NCBI RefSeq assembly: GCF_003813775.1
Contig: NZ_RPDH01000001.1
Location: 682,001 to 746,000, forward strand
Direction of reading: 5' to 3'
DNA from: Chitinophaga lutea
Lineage (GTDB): Bacteria; Bacteroidota; Bacteroidia; Chitinophagales; Chitinophagaceae
DNA length: 64,000 nt
Below, piece by piece: positions 17,868-27,086 of this stretch. The stretch's first letter is position 1, and every line of letters starts with the position of its first letter. Below the pieces are notes generated by a model that was not told where the DNA came from, did no database searches, and was given only the letters and a program-made list of their open reading frames with translations. The position numbers and the translations under genes are program-made.

Positions 17868-19469
17868 TTATGGCATGATCCAGAGTTTGGTAGACGACAC
17901 GTCGTTAGAGTTCGTTTCCGCCCTCCAGTTTTCGAAGTTGAAGTTGAATTCTTCCTGCGGATATACGAAACGTGTATAGCTCGCGAAGTTTTTGGTATAG
18001 TACGCGGTATTGTCTGGCGACATGGGTGTTTTACCGCCTGTTCTGCGCAGCAGCGTCCAGGCGTCCCAGGGCTGGCGGAACGCGTCTATCCAGAATTGCG
18101 CATAGATCTGGCGCAGGGCGTTGGCCGCATTGGCCAGATCGTAAGCCGTTTTCGGGTTGGTGGTGATGGCTGTGAGCTCCGCTGCGGTAGCGGTGGCGGA
18201 AGCCGGCTTGTTCACCGTCCAGTCGGAAGAGTTGAATGCAATCCCTTTCCACATATTCACCGAAGCCGCAATAGCTTTATCATATTCCACTTTTGCCAGC
18301 GCCGGGTTGGCGGTAACGCCCAGGCCACGGTTATAGGCTTCCGCTTTCAGCAGGTGTACCTGCGCGGCGGTGAGCATCAGCTCCGGAATGGAGGTCATGT
18401 CCTTTTCAAAATAGAAGTTGAAAGGAGAATAGATACAGCCCGCTCCTTTATCGCCCCATACCTTGCTGCGCTTGTCCAGATCGTACGGTGCGCCGCCTTC
18501 AGACGGTGTGGTGGTGAGGGGGTTCTGCGGATAGGCCACCCATTCGCCGGCATTGTTGCCTTCAAAGAACACTTTCGCCCGCACGTCGAAAATACCGCTG
18601 CCGTCTTTGTTCGTGTTGTTCGACATCAGGTTCCACATCGTTGAACCGAAACGCAGGTAACAGTTGGCGGAGAAAGACCACTGGCGCCATTCGAACTTCA
18701 GGCCCGGGATCTGCGAAGGCCACAAACCGATATTCTCGCTGCCTTCCAGCAGGGGTTTGCCCAGCGCTTCCGTGATGTGCGTGGCGGCCAGCGTGGTGTT
18801 CTTGTCGTACATGGTGATGGCCACCTGCAAACGCAAACTGTTCGCGAACTTGATCCACAGGGGGATATTGTTTTTCAGCAGCGTCTCATAGTTGCCTACG
18901 GTGTACTGGCCGGCAGCTGTGCTCAGGTTGTCTACCGCCCATTTCAGGTCCGTCAGCACTGCCGCGTAGATATCCTGCTGTTTGTCGTACGGCACTTTAT
19001 AGCCCGCCGCTTTTTTGATGGCGGCGTAACCGGCCTCCTTATACGGCATGCTGCCGAAGTAGTTGGTCATTTTGATGGTCTTGTACGCCATCACGGTTTT
19101 GAGCATCGCGTACACGTTGTTCATGGAAGCCGGGTTGGCTTCTTTGCTGATGCGGTCTTCGATCATGCGGAAGTTGGCCAGGGCGCCGTAATAATTGGCC
19201 CATAAGCCGTTGATCGCATTTTCGTAAGGATAAGAGCCTGACGTGATGATGGCCTGCTGCGTGACGGGATATATCCAGGCATGCAGTACGGATTGTTCAC
19301 CGGCATCGAGCGGCAGGGAACTGATCACGGCGTTGAACATCTCTGGCGTGGAAGCGTTCGTAGCCTCAACGGGCGGAGTATTGATCGTTTCGAAATTCTT
19401 TTTACAGGATGCAAAAACCAACACTCCCGCAAACAGGCATATTTTCGATATATGTTGAACGTATTTCAT
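17868..19469 (-). CDS. SusD/RagB-family outer-membrane lipoprotein (SusD-like_2 type)
   Basis: A 533-residue lipoprotein with signal and lipobox MKYVQHISKICLFAGVLVFASC. It matches the SusD-like subfamily whose N-terminus runs NFETINTPPVEATNASTPEMF and which carries LLKNNIPLWIKFANSLRLQVAI (near 205) and ELMLTAAQVHLLKAEAYNRG (near 370). Together with the SusC gene 17 bp upstream it should form the binding lid of a transporter. It shares a terminator with the sugar kinase gene on the other strand. Ligand unknown; the neighbourhood points to an oligosaccharide. Confidence 0.92.
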   Translation of the reverse strand: MKYVQHISKICLFAGVLVFASCKKNFETINTPPVEATNASTPEMFNAVISSLPLDAGEQSVLHAWIYPVTQQAIITSGSYPYENAINGLWANYYGALANFRMIEDRISKEANPASMNNVYAMLKTVMAYKTIKMTNYFGSMPYKEAGYAAIKKAAGYKVPYDKQQDIYAAVLTDLKWAVDNLSTAAGQYTVGNYETLLKNNIPLWIKFANSLRLQVAITMYDKNTTLAATHITEALGKPLLEGSENIGLWPSQIPGLKFEWRQWSFSANCYLRFGSTMWNLMSNNTNKDGSGIFDVRAKVFFEGNNAGEWVAYPQNPLTTTPSEGGAPYDLDKRSKVWGDKGAGCIYSPFNFYFEKDMTSIPELMLTAAQVHLLKAEAYNRGLGVTANPALAKVEYDKAIAASVNMWKGIAFNSSDWTVNKPASATATAAELTAITTNPKTAYDLANAANALRQIYAQFWIDAFRQPWDAWTLLRRTGGKTPMSPDNTAYYTKNFASYTRFVYPQEEFNFNFENWRAETNSNDVSSTKLWIMP

Positions 19470-19486
19470 TGTCTTCAGTTTTTGGA

Positions 19487-22400
19487 TTAGAGCCTGGTTT
19501 TAATGGAGAAACCGAAATCACGCATGGGCGGATACTGTGCCCACTGGATGCCCTGACCGTTGCCGATGCCGTTGATGGCTTCGGGGTTCAGGTTATCCGG
19601 CAGGGAGGAGTACAGGTAAAACAGGTTGCGCCCTACGAGTGAAATGTCCAGTCCCTGGAAGATGCGTGTACGTTTTACGATGTGCTGCGGCAGGCTGTAA
19701 GTCAGCGTCAGCTCACGCAGTTTGGCCCAGGAGTTTTCGAAAACGCCTTCGCTCCGCGGCATTTTTACGTTCGACCAGCCCTGCGATACGGCGGCGTATT
19801 TATACATGTAATGCACAACGTCCGTATTCGGTTTTCCGTCTGCGAACACCCCGTCGAGGATCACGCCATGGTTGGCTTTGGAACCGTCGGGATAGGTGTA
19901 AGGCAGGCCGCCGCCGTTACGCTCGCGCAGCGTGGAGGGCGATAAGCCCATACCGATGGCCGCAGCGTAGTCGGCGGAGTAAATGTCGCCGCCCAGTTTA
20001 AAGTCGGTAAGCACATACAGGCTGAAATTTTTGTAGCTGAAGGTATTGCTCAAACCGCCGGTCAGTTTCGGCGTGGCATTGCCGATGGGAACGGGATCGT
20101 CGGTGGTCACATATTGTGTACCTACCACGTTGTTCGCGTTGTTTTTATCCAGCACCTGTTTCACCACTTTCTTCCCGTCTTTGTAAGTATAGTCGTAGCC
20201 GTAAATGGTACCGTAGTTCTCTCCCACTTTCACGTACATCTGCACACCGTTGTTACCCCACAGGTCCTGCAGCAGGTATTTGTCGATCCCTTCCGCCAGC
20301 GATACCACTTTATTGGTGTTGTGCGCGCCGTTGAGCGCCAGGTTCCAGCGGAAATCACGGCCGGCGATGGGTGTAGCGCGGATGATGAACTCAAAACCTT
20401 TGTTGGACAATTCGCCGCTGTTGAACGTGATGGCGTTCGCACCGGCAGACCATGCGAGCGAACCGCTCATGATCTGGCTGGTGGCTTTAGCCTGGTAGTA
20501 GGTCAGCTCGGCATTCAGCCTGTTTTGCAGGAAGCCCATTTCGAGGCCCACTTCATAAGAAGTGTTGCGTTGCGGCACCAGCAGGTCGGCCGGCGGCAGG
20601 TTGGGCTGCAGCCTTCTTACCGTCAAACCGCCGAAGGTGGTGGGTGCGCTGTTCGCATCCACATTCAGGTAATTGGAAATCACCCTCGAGTTATACGTAT
20701 AGGTGGTCTGGTAAGGCGTCGCGCCGTTGGCGCTTTGTGCGGCAGACACTTTCAGTTTACCGTACGTAAGCCAGCTGGCATTCATTTTAAATGCTTCCGT
20801 GAACACGAAGCTCAGGCTCGCGGAGGGGAAGAAATAAGACGATGTTTTCACCGGCAGGGTAGACGACCAGTCGTTACGGCCGGTCAGCTGCAGGAAGAGG
20901 TAATCGTTGTACGACAGGTCGAGCACGCCGAACAAAGAGTTGAGATTGTAATCTGCAAAGGTCTGTTTCGGCAGGTCGAGCGTACCGGTAGTGTTGGCGA
21001 GGAAATATTTATGCGGTACGGAGAACGCTGTTTTCTCCCCGTTGTTCCACTGGCTGTTGCCGCTCATGCGGCTTTTCAGCGCACTGTTACCGATCAGCAG
21101 GCTGGCGTTGATGCGCTCGCCGAAGAGTTTGTCTTTATGCAGGGTAGTGAACAGTTCGAAGTTCACATCCTGGTTGCGCACCTGCTCCAGACCGTACTGG
21201 CCGCGTACGCCGATGGCATCGATGGGCGTGTATTTGCTTTCGATGGAAGTGTTCGCGTAGTTCAGCGAGGTTCTGCCCGATACGTTCAGCCAGTCGGTCA
21301 CATCCGCCGACAACCTCACCGAGCCCAGTAACTGGTTACGGGTCAGGTGCTGGTTATGTTCGTAGAGGTTCCAGAAGAGGTCTTTGAACGCGTTGTTGTT
21401 GTAGGGATAAAAACCCAGCGGCGAAGTTTCGTTGAAGATGTTCTTGCTGCCGTCTGCGTTTTTATAGCTCGTGAACTCCAGCGGGCGGTAGTCTCTGGAC
21501 ATACCGTGGATCATGAATTTGCTCCACCCGTTTTCAGAGCCTACGTCCGGCGTGTTGAGACGCGTATAGTTGGTATAGCTCGCGTTGATCTCCGCTTTCA
21601 GTTTGCGGGAGATGTTAAGATTGGAGCCGAGGTTGACGTTGTTCTGTTTATAGTTGCTGTTGGGCTGCACCGAGGTGTTGCCGACGTGGGTGAGGCCCAC
21701 GCGGATGGTGCCGAAGTCGCCGCCGCCGTTGAACGACAGGTTATGCGTCTGCGTGTTGCCAGTGCGGAAGAACGCTTCGCGGTTATCGGGCTGGGGCGAC
21801 CAGGTGCGTTTCACACCGTCCCACCAGATGATTTGCGTACCGTCGAGCTTGCGGCCCCATGAAGCGGCGGGACCGTACCAGCTGAAGATATCCCAGGTGG
21901 AATAGCCGCCCGGAATGGCGCCGGCCGCCTGGTATTTATCGCCTGCGGGCTGGCCGTCCCAGGGGTAGTTACCGGGGTAACGCAGCTCGCCGGAAGTGGT
22001 TTTCGGGAACTCGGGAACGGCAGACCACATGGAATTGGAGCCGCCGTAGCCGTATTCGTTCTGTACGTCCTGGAAGCGGTAGGCTTTGGTCCACACCGAA
22101 GAATAATTATAGTCCACGCCGATGCCTTTCCGTTTCGCGCCTTTTTTGCTGGTGATGAGGATCACGCCGTTGGCGCCGCGGGCGCCGTAAAGGGCTGCAG
22201 CCGTCGCGCCTTTGAGCACGGTAATATCGTCGATTTCGTCCGGGTTGATGAAGTTGAGAAAGGAGCCCCAGTCTTTCGGATTATCGATGCTCGTAGCGGC
22301 TGTTTGCGCGGAGCCACCCACCGGGTCGTTCTGCACCTGGATGCCGTCCATGACGATCAGCGGCTGGTTGTTGCCGAGGATGCTGTTGTTGCCCCTGATC

Positions 22401-22903
22401 ACGATACGGCTGGACCCGCCCTGCACGCCATTGTTGGGTGTGATGTTCAGGCCGGCGGATTTACCCATGAGGCCCGAAGCGATATCCGGCGCGGCAGCTT
22501 TCGTGATTTCCACGCTGCTCACCTTCTGGGCCGAGTAGCCGATCGATTTCGCTTCCCGCTTGATACCCATGGCCGTCACCACGATTTCATTCATGGCCAC
22601 TGCCGGGTCGAGCTGTGCGTTCAGCACATTGCCTTCGCCCACAGGCACTTCTCGGTTGGAAAAACCGACGGAGCTGAATACCAGCACCGCGTCCGCTTTA
22701 TCCACCACAATGCTGTAGGCGCCGTTGCCGTCTGCAACGGTGCCGACGGTAGTGCCTTTGACGTGTACGGTAGTAAAGGGGACAGGATTACCGTCAGCGC
22801 TTCTGACGATGCCCGTGATAGTGCGTTTCACCTGGGCGAATAGCGTGGCGTTACTCATGAGCAATAGGGGGATTGCCCACAAGAGCAGTTTGCATCTGTT
22901 CAT
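19487..22903 (-). CDS. SusC/RagA-family TonB-dependent transporter without STN domain
   Basis: Outer-membrane transporter of 1138 residues. After a signal peptide (MNRCKLLLWAIPLLLMSNATLFAQ) comes directly a carboxypeptidase-regulatory-like domain (ITGIVRSADGNPVPFTTVHV, about 28-100), then the plug with MNEIVVTAMGIKREAKSIGY and PLIVMDGIQV and the barrel. There is no STN domain, so it should not signal through a FecR/sigma pair. A ROK repressor gene lies 313 bp upstream instead. The ATG at 22903 was chosen for the signal peptide. The upstream gap holds candidate operators (23048-23166). Confidence 0.95.
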   Translation of the reverse strand: MNRCKLLLWAIPLLLMSNATLFAQVKRTITGIVRSADGNPVPFTTVHVKGTTVGTVADGNGAYSIVVDKADAVLVFSSVGFSNREVPVGEGNVLNAQLDPAVAMNEIVVTAMGIKREAKSIGYSAQKVSSVEITKAAAPDIASGLMGKSAGLNITPNNGVQGGSSRIVIRGNNSILGNNQPLIVMDGIQVQNDPVGGSAQTAATSIDNPKDWGSFLNFINPDEIDDITVLKGATAAALYGARGANGVILITSKKGAKRKGIGVDYNYSSVWTKAYRFQDVQNEYGYGGSNSMWSAVPEFPKTTSGELRYPGNYPWDGQPAGDKYQAAGAIPGGYSTWDIFSWYGPAASWGRKLDGTQIIWWDGVKRTWSPQPDNREAFFRTGNTQTHNLSFNGGGDFGTIRVGLTHVGNTSVQPNSNYKQNNVNLGSNLNISRKLKAEINASYTNYTRLNTPDVGSENGWSKFMIHGMSRDYRPLEFTSYKNADGSKNIFNETSPLGFYPYNNNAFKDLFWNLYEHNQHLTRNQLLGSVRLSADVTDWLNVSGRTSLNYANTSIESKYTPIDAIGVRGQYGLEQVRNQDVNFELFTTLHKDKLFGERINASLLIGNSALKSRMSGNSQWNNGEKTAFSVPHKYFLANTTGTLDLPKQTFADYNLNSLFGVLDLSYNDYLFLQLTGRNDWSSTLPVKTSSYFFPSASLSFVFTEAFKMNASWLTYGKLKVSAAQSANGATPYQTTYTYNSRVISNYLNVDANSAPTTFGGLTVRRLQPNLPPADLLVPQRNTSYEVGLEMGFLQNRLNAELTYYQAKATSQIMSGSLAWSAGANAITFNSGELSNKGFEFIIRATPIAGRDFRWNLALNGAHNTNKVVSLAEGIDKYLLQDLWGNNGVQMYVKVGENYGTIYGYDYTYKDGKKVVKQVLDKNNANNVVGTQYVTTDDPVPIGNATPKLTGGLSNTFSYKNFSLYVLTDFKLGGDIYSADYAAAIGMGLSPSTLRERNGGGLPYTYPDGSKANHGVILDGVFADGKPNTDVVHYMYKYAAVSQGWSNVKMPRSEGVFENSWAKLRELTLTYSLPQHIVKRTRIFQGLDISLVGRNLFYLYSSLPDNLNPEAINGIGNGQGIQWAQYPPMRDFGFSIKTRL

Positions 22904-23047
22904 GTGATTAAATTTTAACGATAGATTTTGGCAGGCATGGCGTTGCATACCACCGGAATTTGGTTGACTAAATTTTCATAACTCTTACTTCAGGGATCGC
23001 AGAGTCACGACAGTTTGCGATTCATCATGTGCGAAAAATTTAAAAAA

Positions 23048-23166
23048 TGTTCACTGTAGAATTTTGAGAAGCAGCGACTACTTCGATTGTTATTTTTGGT
23101 TGCATCGTTGCCGGACCGGCAATTGCATCCAAAAACATGTTCACTGATTAATTTAACTGTTCACTG
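23048..23166. promoter_or_regulatory. Candidate operator array in the SusC promoter region
   Basis: The nonamer TGTTCACTG occurs three times in the same orientation: 23048-23056, 23138-23146 and 23158-23166. The last two are exactly 20 bp apart (two helical turns). Between the first and second copies lies a perfect odd palindrome, TTGCCGG-A-CCGGCAA, at 23108-23122. The rest of the 313-bp gap 22904-23216 holds no gene. These elements lie between the ROK regulator gene and the SusC gene it probably controls, so they are plausible binding sites; the protein bound is inferred from position only. Confidence 0.5.
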
Positions 23167-23216
23167 ATATTCCTGTTCTTCGGGATCTTTGCTACTATTT
23201 AACAGCCCTCTTATAT

Positions 23217-24395
23217 TTAGTTGACGTAATTCTCCATGACCAATGCGGCAGATCCGATCAATTCCGCTTCATAACCCAGTTGCGATACTTCTACCGCCGT
23301 ATTGTCTGCCAGGCGGGGGATACAATGTTCGTTCAATGCCTGCTGCACGGGTGCCATCCACAGCTTGCCAGCCAAAGAGCCCCTGCCGCTGAGAATCACC
23401 GATTGGGGGTTGAGCAGGTGAATCAGGATGGCGATGCCCCGGCCGATGTTGTAGCCGATGGCTGCCAGCAGTTCCACACAGAACTTGTCCCCTTTCGCCG
23501 CCGCCTGCATAATGCGCTCGCAATCTTTTTCAATGTCACCGTCGGGGAAGTGTTTCGGCAATGCGGTGGTTTTGCCCGCTTTCACGCCTGCCGCCGCTTT
23601 TTCCAAAAGTACCAGCAGCGAGGTTTCTGTTTCGAGGCAGCCGCTCTTTCCGCAGCTGCATAATTTGTTGTTGTTGAAAAGCGGCAGGTGGCTGAACTCC
23701 CCGGCAAACCCGTTGTTCCCGCGGAACAACTGCCCGTTCAGGATCATGCCCAACCCTACGCCCCAGCCGATGTTGATCACCATGCTGTTATTCTTCTGCT
23801 GCGCGTTGCCGAAGCGGTACTCCGCCAGGGCGATGACGCTTGAATCGTTATCGATATACACCGGCAGCCTGGTGGCCTCCGAAAGGTATTCCACGATCGT
23901 CTGCCCGCTGCCGTCCTGCATGGGGAAAGAATAATTCATTCCCTTTTCCACATCTATAAACCCCGGCATCCCGATGCCGATACCGGCTATTTTCGATTTG
24001 CTGACCCCGGAGCGCTTCACTACTTCAAGGAGCTTCCGGGACAGGTTCTGAAGTACGTCAGGGTTATCTTTCAGCGGCAGTTCGAACTTCTCAATCCCTG
24101 TGATGTGGCGGTTTTCCAGGTCCATCAGCGATACACGCGTTACAAGCTGGTCCATGGACACCGACAATATGTACAGTGCTTTTTTATTAATGGTATAAAT
24201 AATGGGGCGGCGTCCGCCGCTGGAAGGTGCATAACCGGATTCCTGCAAAATATTCTCCTTCACTAGGTTATTCACGGTCCGTATGATCAAAGGCAAACTC
24301 TTTCCTATCCGCTCGCTCAGCTCAGTTGCCGACAGAATATTGGTGTAGTAGAACTCTCGAAGAATTAAGCGTTTGTATTGCTCGTATTTTTTCAT
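23217..24395 (-). CDS. ROK-family transcriptional regulator (NagC/XylR type)
   Basis: A 392-residue sugar-responsive repressor. Residues about 8-65 form a winged helix (ILREFYYTNILSATELSERI, SLPLIIRTVNNLVKENIL). The rest is the ROK domain: IAGIGIGMPGFIDVEKG, the sugar-binding YIDNDSSVIALAEYRFG, MVINIGWGVGLGMILNG, and the zinc motif LCSCGKSGCLETE near 230. The wing joins to TINKKALYILSVSMDQ, a normal linker. The ATG at 24395 was preferred to a GTG at 24413. It lies upstream of the SusC/SusD pair on the same strand and probably represses it until a monosaccharide or phosphosugar binds. Confidence 0.92.
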   Translation of the reverse strand: MKKYEQYKRLILREFYYTNILSATELSERIGKSLPLIIRTVNNLVKENILQESGYAPSSGGRRPIIYTINKKALYILSVSMDQLVTRVSLMDLENRHITGIEKFELPLKDNPDVLQNLSRKLLEVVKRSGVSKSKIAGIGIGMPGFIDVEKGMNYSFPMQDGSGQTIVEYLSEATRLPVYIDNDSSVIALAEYRFGNAQQKNNSMVINIGWGVGLGMILNGQLFRGNNGFAGEFSHLPLFNNNKLCSCGKSGCLETETSLLVLLEKAAAGVKAGKTTALPKHFPDGDIEKDCERIMQAAAKGDKFCVELLAAIGYNIGRGIAILIHLLNPQSVILSGRGSLAGKLWMAPVQQALNEHCIPRLADNTAVEVSQLGYEAELIGSAALVMENYVN

Positions 24396-24413
24396 AGAGT
24401 GGATATCCGTCAC

Positions 24414-24467
24414 AAGATACTTACATTTTTAAAATGAACAAGATACTTTCTATTTTTTTTAGAAAGT
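24414..24467 (-). promoter_or_regulatory. Repeat-rich leader of the ROK regulator gene
   Basis: AAGATACTT occurs at 24414-24422 and again at 24440-24448, 26 bp apart, each followed by a C/T-rich then T-rich stretch. The second copy is part of a perfect inverted repeat, TACTTTCT (24444-24451) and AGAAAGTA (24460-24467). These symmetrical elements immediately upstream of the start codon are placed where an autoregulatory operator would be. No clear -33/-7 promoter pair was found here. Confidence 0.4.
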
Positions 24468-24527
24468 AGGGGAAATTTGGACAAAATAATGGAAGCGAGA
24501 GGTAATAAATGACAAAAAATGGTTGCC

Positions 24528-24800
24528 GAAGGTGATAGAAAAACCCGACTTCGACATGTTTCCTGGGCTGTTTTTGGCTGTTTTCAGGTGGGAGATCGCG
24601 GGATATAACGGCGAATGAAAAATTAGGGTGTAGAAGGTCTGTAAAAATCGAGACTTCTCCCCTCCTTCCGGGGCCGTTTTTTTTGAGGAGATGACAAGAC
24701 ATCAAGGCGAATGAAAGTCAGGACGCAGAAAGGCGGTAAAAAATCCTGATCTCCCAATCCCAGTAGCGTTGTTGCTTTTTTGCTTTCATGGAAGGGCAGA
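24528..24800. repeat. Degenerate tandem repeat, three units of about 100 bp
   Basis: Three related units start near 24528, 24633 and 24728. Each begins with a form of GAAGGT..GTAAAAATC..GACTTC, then has a C/G-rich patch and a run of T, and the first two end with GGCGAATGAAA and an AGG-rich stretch leading into the next. The third decays after about 70 bp. No believable ORF is present, and I see no inverted ends or transposase. It fills most of the 534-bp gap between the ROK gene and the amidohydrolase gene; I see nothing further in 24800-24929. Confidence 0.6.
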
Positions 24801-24929
24801 TGCAGCATGCCTATGTAAAACGAATCCCAACACAGGCCGTAGCACAGCATCGGTTGATAACGCAAGTGCCCCCAGACAGGGCTATGAACGGGTGCCAACC
24901 CGCCGCGGACAATACAATGGCGGCACCTG

Positions 24930-26417
24930 CTAGAAATGAAGCCTCCTGCGAAAAATGACAGTTGTATCAACATAAGACGCCACGCTCCTGCAATAAAAAA
25001 AGACGGAGCGCAGCGGTAATGTATAAAGGGGCTGAAGTAAGCCGGATGCAGTTACATCCGCTCCTGCGAATGGCCCCTTGCTCACTTCCCTCCCGGCTTT
25101 ATACACGGCTGCGATATTGCGCGTATTGGCAACACTGAAAGAAGGATCCGAGTATAAGATGAGCAAATCCGCCACCTTCCCTTTTTCGAGCGTACCATAC
25201 TGCCGGTCAACTCTCAACGCGCGTGCGGCGTTCAATGTTCCGGCCGTAATGGCTTCTAACGGGGTGAGTCCCGCCTCCACCAGCAATTCCAGTTCAAGAT
25301 GCTCTGAAAACCCCTGCGCCCGGATGGCGCTCGCGCCGGAGTCGGTGCCCAATGCAACCAGGATGCCCGCCTTATGAATGCGGTACACGTTTTTCAGCGC
25401 CACCTGGTGGGCGGTTTTGCTTCGCTGGTAAGCAGGCGATGTTTTCATTTGCTGCCGGTACGCCGGGGCGGAAATCATGTCGTGTGTGCCCGGCTCCAGC
25501 GATTGCTTAAAGAAGGGATCGTTGAGCCAGGGAGGTGTGTCGCCATAACTGTATGCAAATTTGTCGAGGGCAAGGGTGGGAATGTAAATGATGTTCCTGG
25601 CTTTCATATCCCTCAGCAGCGCATCATCCACTTCCTGATCGCGGATGCTGTGGGCGATGATATCTAGGCGATCGGCCACCAGCCGCCGTGCATCTTCACG
25701 GTAAAATAAGTGCGCTGCAGCCAGCATGCCGTTGCGATGCGCCGCGTCGATGAGCGCCCGGCATACCTCAGGTTGCAGGCGCGGGGTAGTGCTGCCCAGA
25801 TTGTCCACCCACATTTTGATGGTTTTGACATGCAGGCCCGCCAGCGTGTCCACCTGCCGTCGCGCCTGTTCGGCATTCGCGGGACGATTGACCCGGTCCA
25901 TCCCATTCACCGGCGGCGGTGTACCACCCGGCGCTGCAAACCCGAAACCGGCGGAATGATACCGCGCACCGGGCAGGGAGCCGTTCAGGGAGGAATCATA
26001 AAACCCGTTTTCAAATAGCAGCGGCCGGTCGGTCCCCATCACCAGCAGTTGTAGCACACCGTAATCCTGATAAAGTTTCAGCTGCCGCAGGATGTTTGGT
26101 TTTGTATAATGCTCCGCACTGGCGGTGGTACCATTGAGCGTGCCCACATGCACATGCGCGCTGATCAGCGCCGGCATGATGGTTTTGCCGGTAAGCGTAA
26201 CAATGCTAGCATTATCGCCGCTGAGGTTTTTACCGATGGCCACTATGACGCCGTTCTCTATCAGTAGATCCATGTGCGGTTTGGCAGCGGCGCCAGTGCC
26301 GTCGATCAGATTCACGTCTTTGAGCAACAGTCTGGCAGGATCAACACCCGGCGGCCTGCTTCCGAGGAAAATGCAGGCAAACAAAAGAAGGGGCAATAAC
26401 AGTGAGGTCCGTAACAT
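24930..26417 (-). CDS. Amidohydrolase-superfamily protein (imidazolonepropionase-like), exported
   Basis: A 495-residue metal-dependent hydrolase preceded by a signal with a possible lipobox (MLRTSLLLPLLLFAC). Metal ligands of the superfamily are visible: HVHVG near residue 88, the histidines in MLAAAHLFY and DIIAHSIRD, and the catalytic Asp in VALGTDSGAS. This matches the imidazolonepropionase-like group that includes prolidase-type and other amidases; substrate unknown. The family usually ends soon after VYKAGREV. Here the frame runs on for about 50 residues of unusual composition across what looks like a hairpin and T run near 24985-25020, so a stop codon may have been lost. It lies 79 bp after the Crp-like gene in the same direction. 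Confidence 0.85.
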   Translation of the reverse strand: MLRTSLLLPLLLFACIFLGSRPPGVDPARLLLKDVNLIDGTGAAAKPHMDLLIENGVIVAIGKNLSGDNASIVTLTGKTIMPALISAHVHVGTLNGTTASAEHYTKPNILRQLKLYQDYGVLQLLVMGTDRPLLFENGFYDSSLNGSLPGARYHSAGFGFAAPGGTPPPVNGMDRVNRPANAEQARRQVDTLAGLHVKTIKMWVDNLGSTTPRLQPEVCRALIDAAHRNGMLAAAHLFYREDARRLVADRLDIIAHSIRDQEVDDALLRDMKARNIIYIPTLALDKFAYSYGDTPPWLNDPFFKQSLEPGTHDMISAPAYRQQMKTSPAYQRSKTAHQVALKNVYRIHKAGILVALGTDSGASAIRAQGFSEHLELELLVEAGLTPLEAITAGTLNAARALRVDRQYGTLEKGKVADLLILYSDPSFSVANTRNIAAVYKAGREVSKGPFAGADVTASGLLQPLYTLPLRSVFFYCRSVASYVDTTVIFRRRLHF

Positions 26418-26496
26418 AAGATCGTTTTTAAATGACAATACAGCAGCACCTTAATTAAGTTACGACATTATTCCGCTGCCGCCGTACTCCGCGCCA

Positions 26497-27072
26497 TTAC
26501 TCCTTAGCCTGCTCCAACTCCTTCAACGCCCGGTTGAGGCTCCGCAGCGTAACGCCCATATATGCGGCCATATCTTCCTTTGACAAAGTGATCTGTTGTT
26601 TCTTTTGCAGTTCCAGGATTTTTTTCAGCCCGTGCCCTATCGTATACAACTGCTGGAAAGAAGACCGGGTACTCGTATTGGCCAGCCGCTCCGCCAGTTC
26701 GTTCAGTAAAAGGCGGTTAAATGCAATATCCCTGTTCATCAATGCCCTGAAATACCGGCTATCCAGCGCGTACGCCAGCACATCGGACACCGCCCCGATA
26801 TTACAAAGGCAATCGGTATCCCGGATAGCTTCCAGCTCCCCCACGATCTCACCGGCGCTCAGGAACTCAAAAATGAAATCCTTTCCGTTTTCCTCGCTGA
26901 AAAACACTTTGGCGATGCCTTCTTTGATGATGAACACCTTGGTTGGACGGCTCCCCTGCTCCAGCAAAAACCTGCCCCTGGAAAAAGACTTCAGCACCAC
27001 ATCTCCAACATGCTGGTTTTGCTGGTAGATATCTTCGATGAACGACAAAAAGGAAGGATTGGTTCGTAACAT
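26497..27072 (-). CDS. Crp/Fnr-family transcriptional regulator
   Basis: A 191-residue protein with an N-terminal cyclic-nucleotide-binding-like beta-roll (about 25-120: FLLEQGSRPTKVFIIKEGIA, FIFEFLSAGEIVGELEAI) and a C-terminal helix-turn-helix (ITLSKEDMAAYMGVTLRSLN, about 160-185). The phosphate-binding cassette is not the standard cAMP one, as is usual in this Bacteroidota group, and there are no Fnr-type iron-sulphur cysteines. It is divergent from the HAD gene with an inverted repeat between them (27087-27098), so it may control itself and that operon, and possibly the downstream amidohydrolase. Confidence 0.9.
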   Translation of the reverse strand: MLRTNPSFLSFIEDIYQQNQHVGDVVLKSFSRGRFLLEQGSRPTKVFIIKEGIAKVFFSEENGKDFIFEFLSAGEIVGELEAIRDTDCLCNIGAVSDVLAYALDSRYFRALMNRDIAFNRLLLNELAERLANTSTRSSFQQLYTIGHGLKKILELQKKQQITLSKEDMAAYMGVTLRSLNRALKELEQAKE

Positions 27073-27086
27073 AAAAGGCCGGGCTT

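Noticed and set aside
23091..23098. TATTTTTG as a plus-strand promoter in the ROK-SusC gap
   Set aside because: The -7 element fits, but the nearest TTTG is 24 bp upstream, there is no plus-strand gene or terminator in that direction, and the flanking genes are both on the minus strand.
24421..24705. A 94-codon minus-strand frame over the tandem repeat
   Set aside because: It follows no repeat phase, has no homologous pattern and crosses the ROK leader elements.
24528..24800. CRISPR array or insertion-sequence remnant
   Set aside because: Units are degenerate along their whole length, with no constant repeat and unique spacer pattern, no inverted ends and no transposase fragment.
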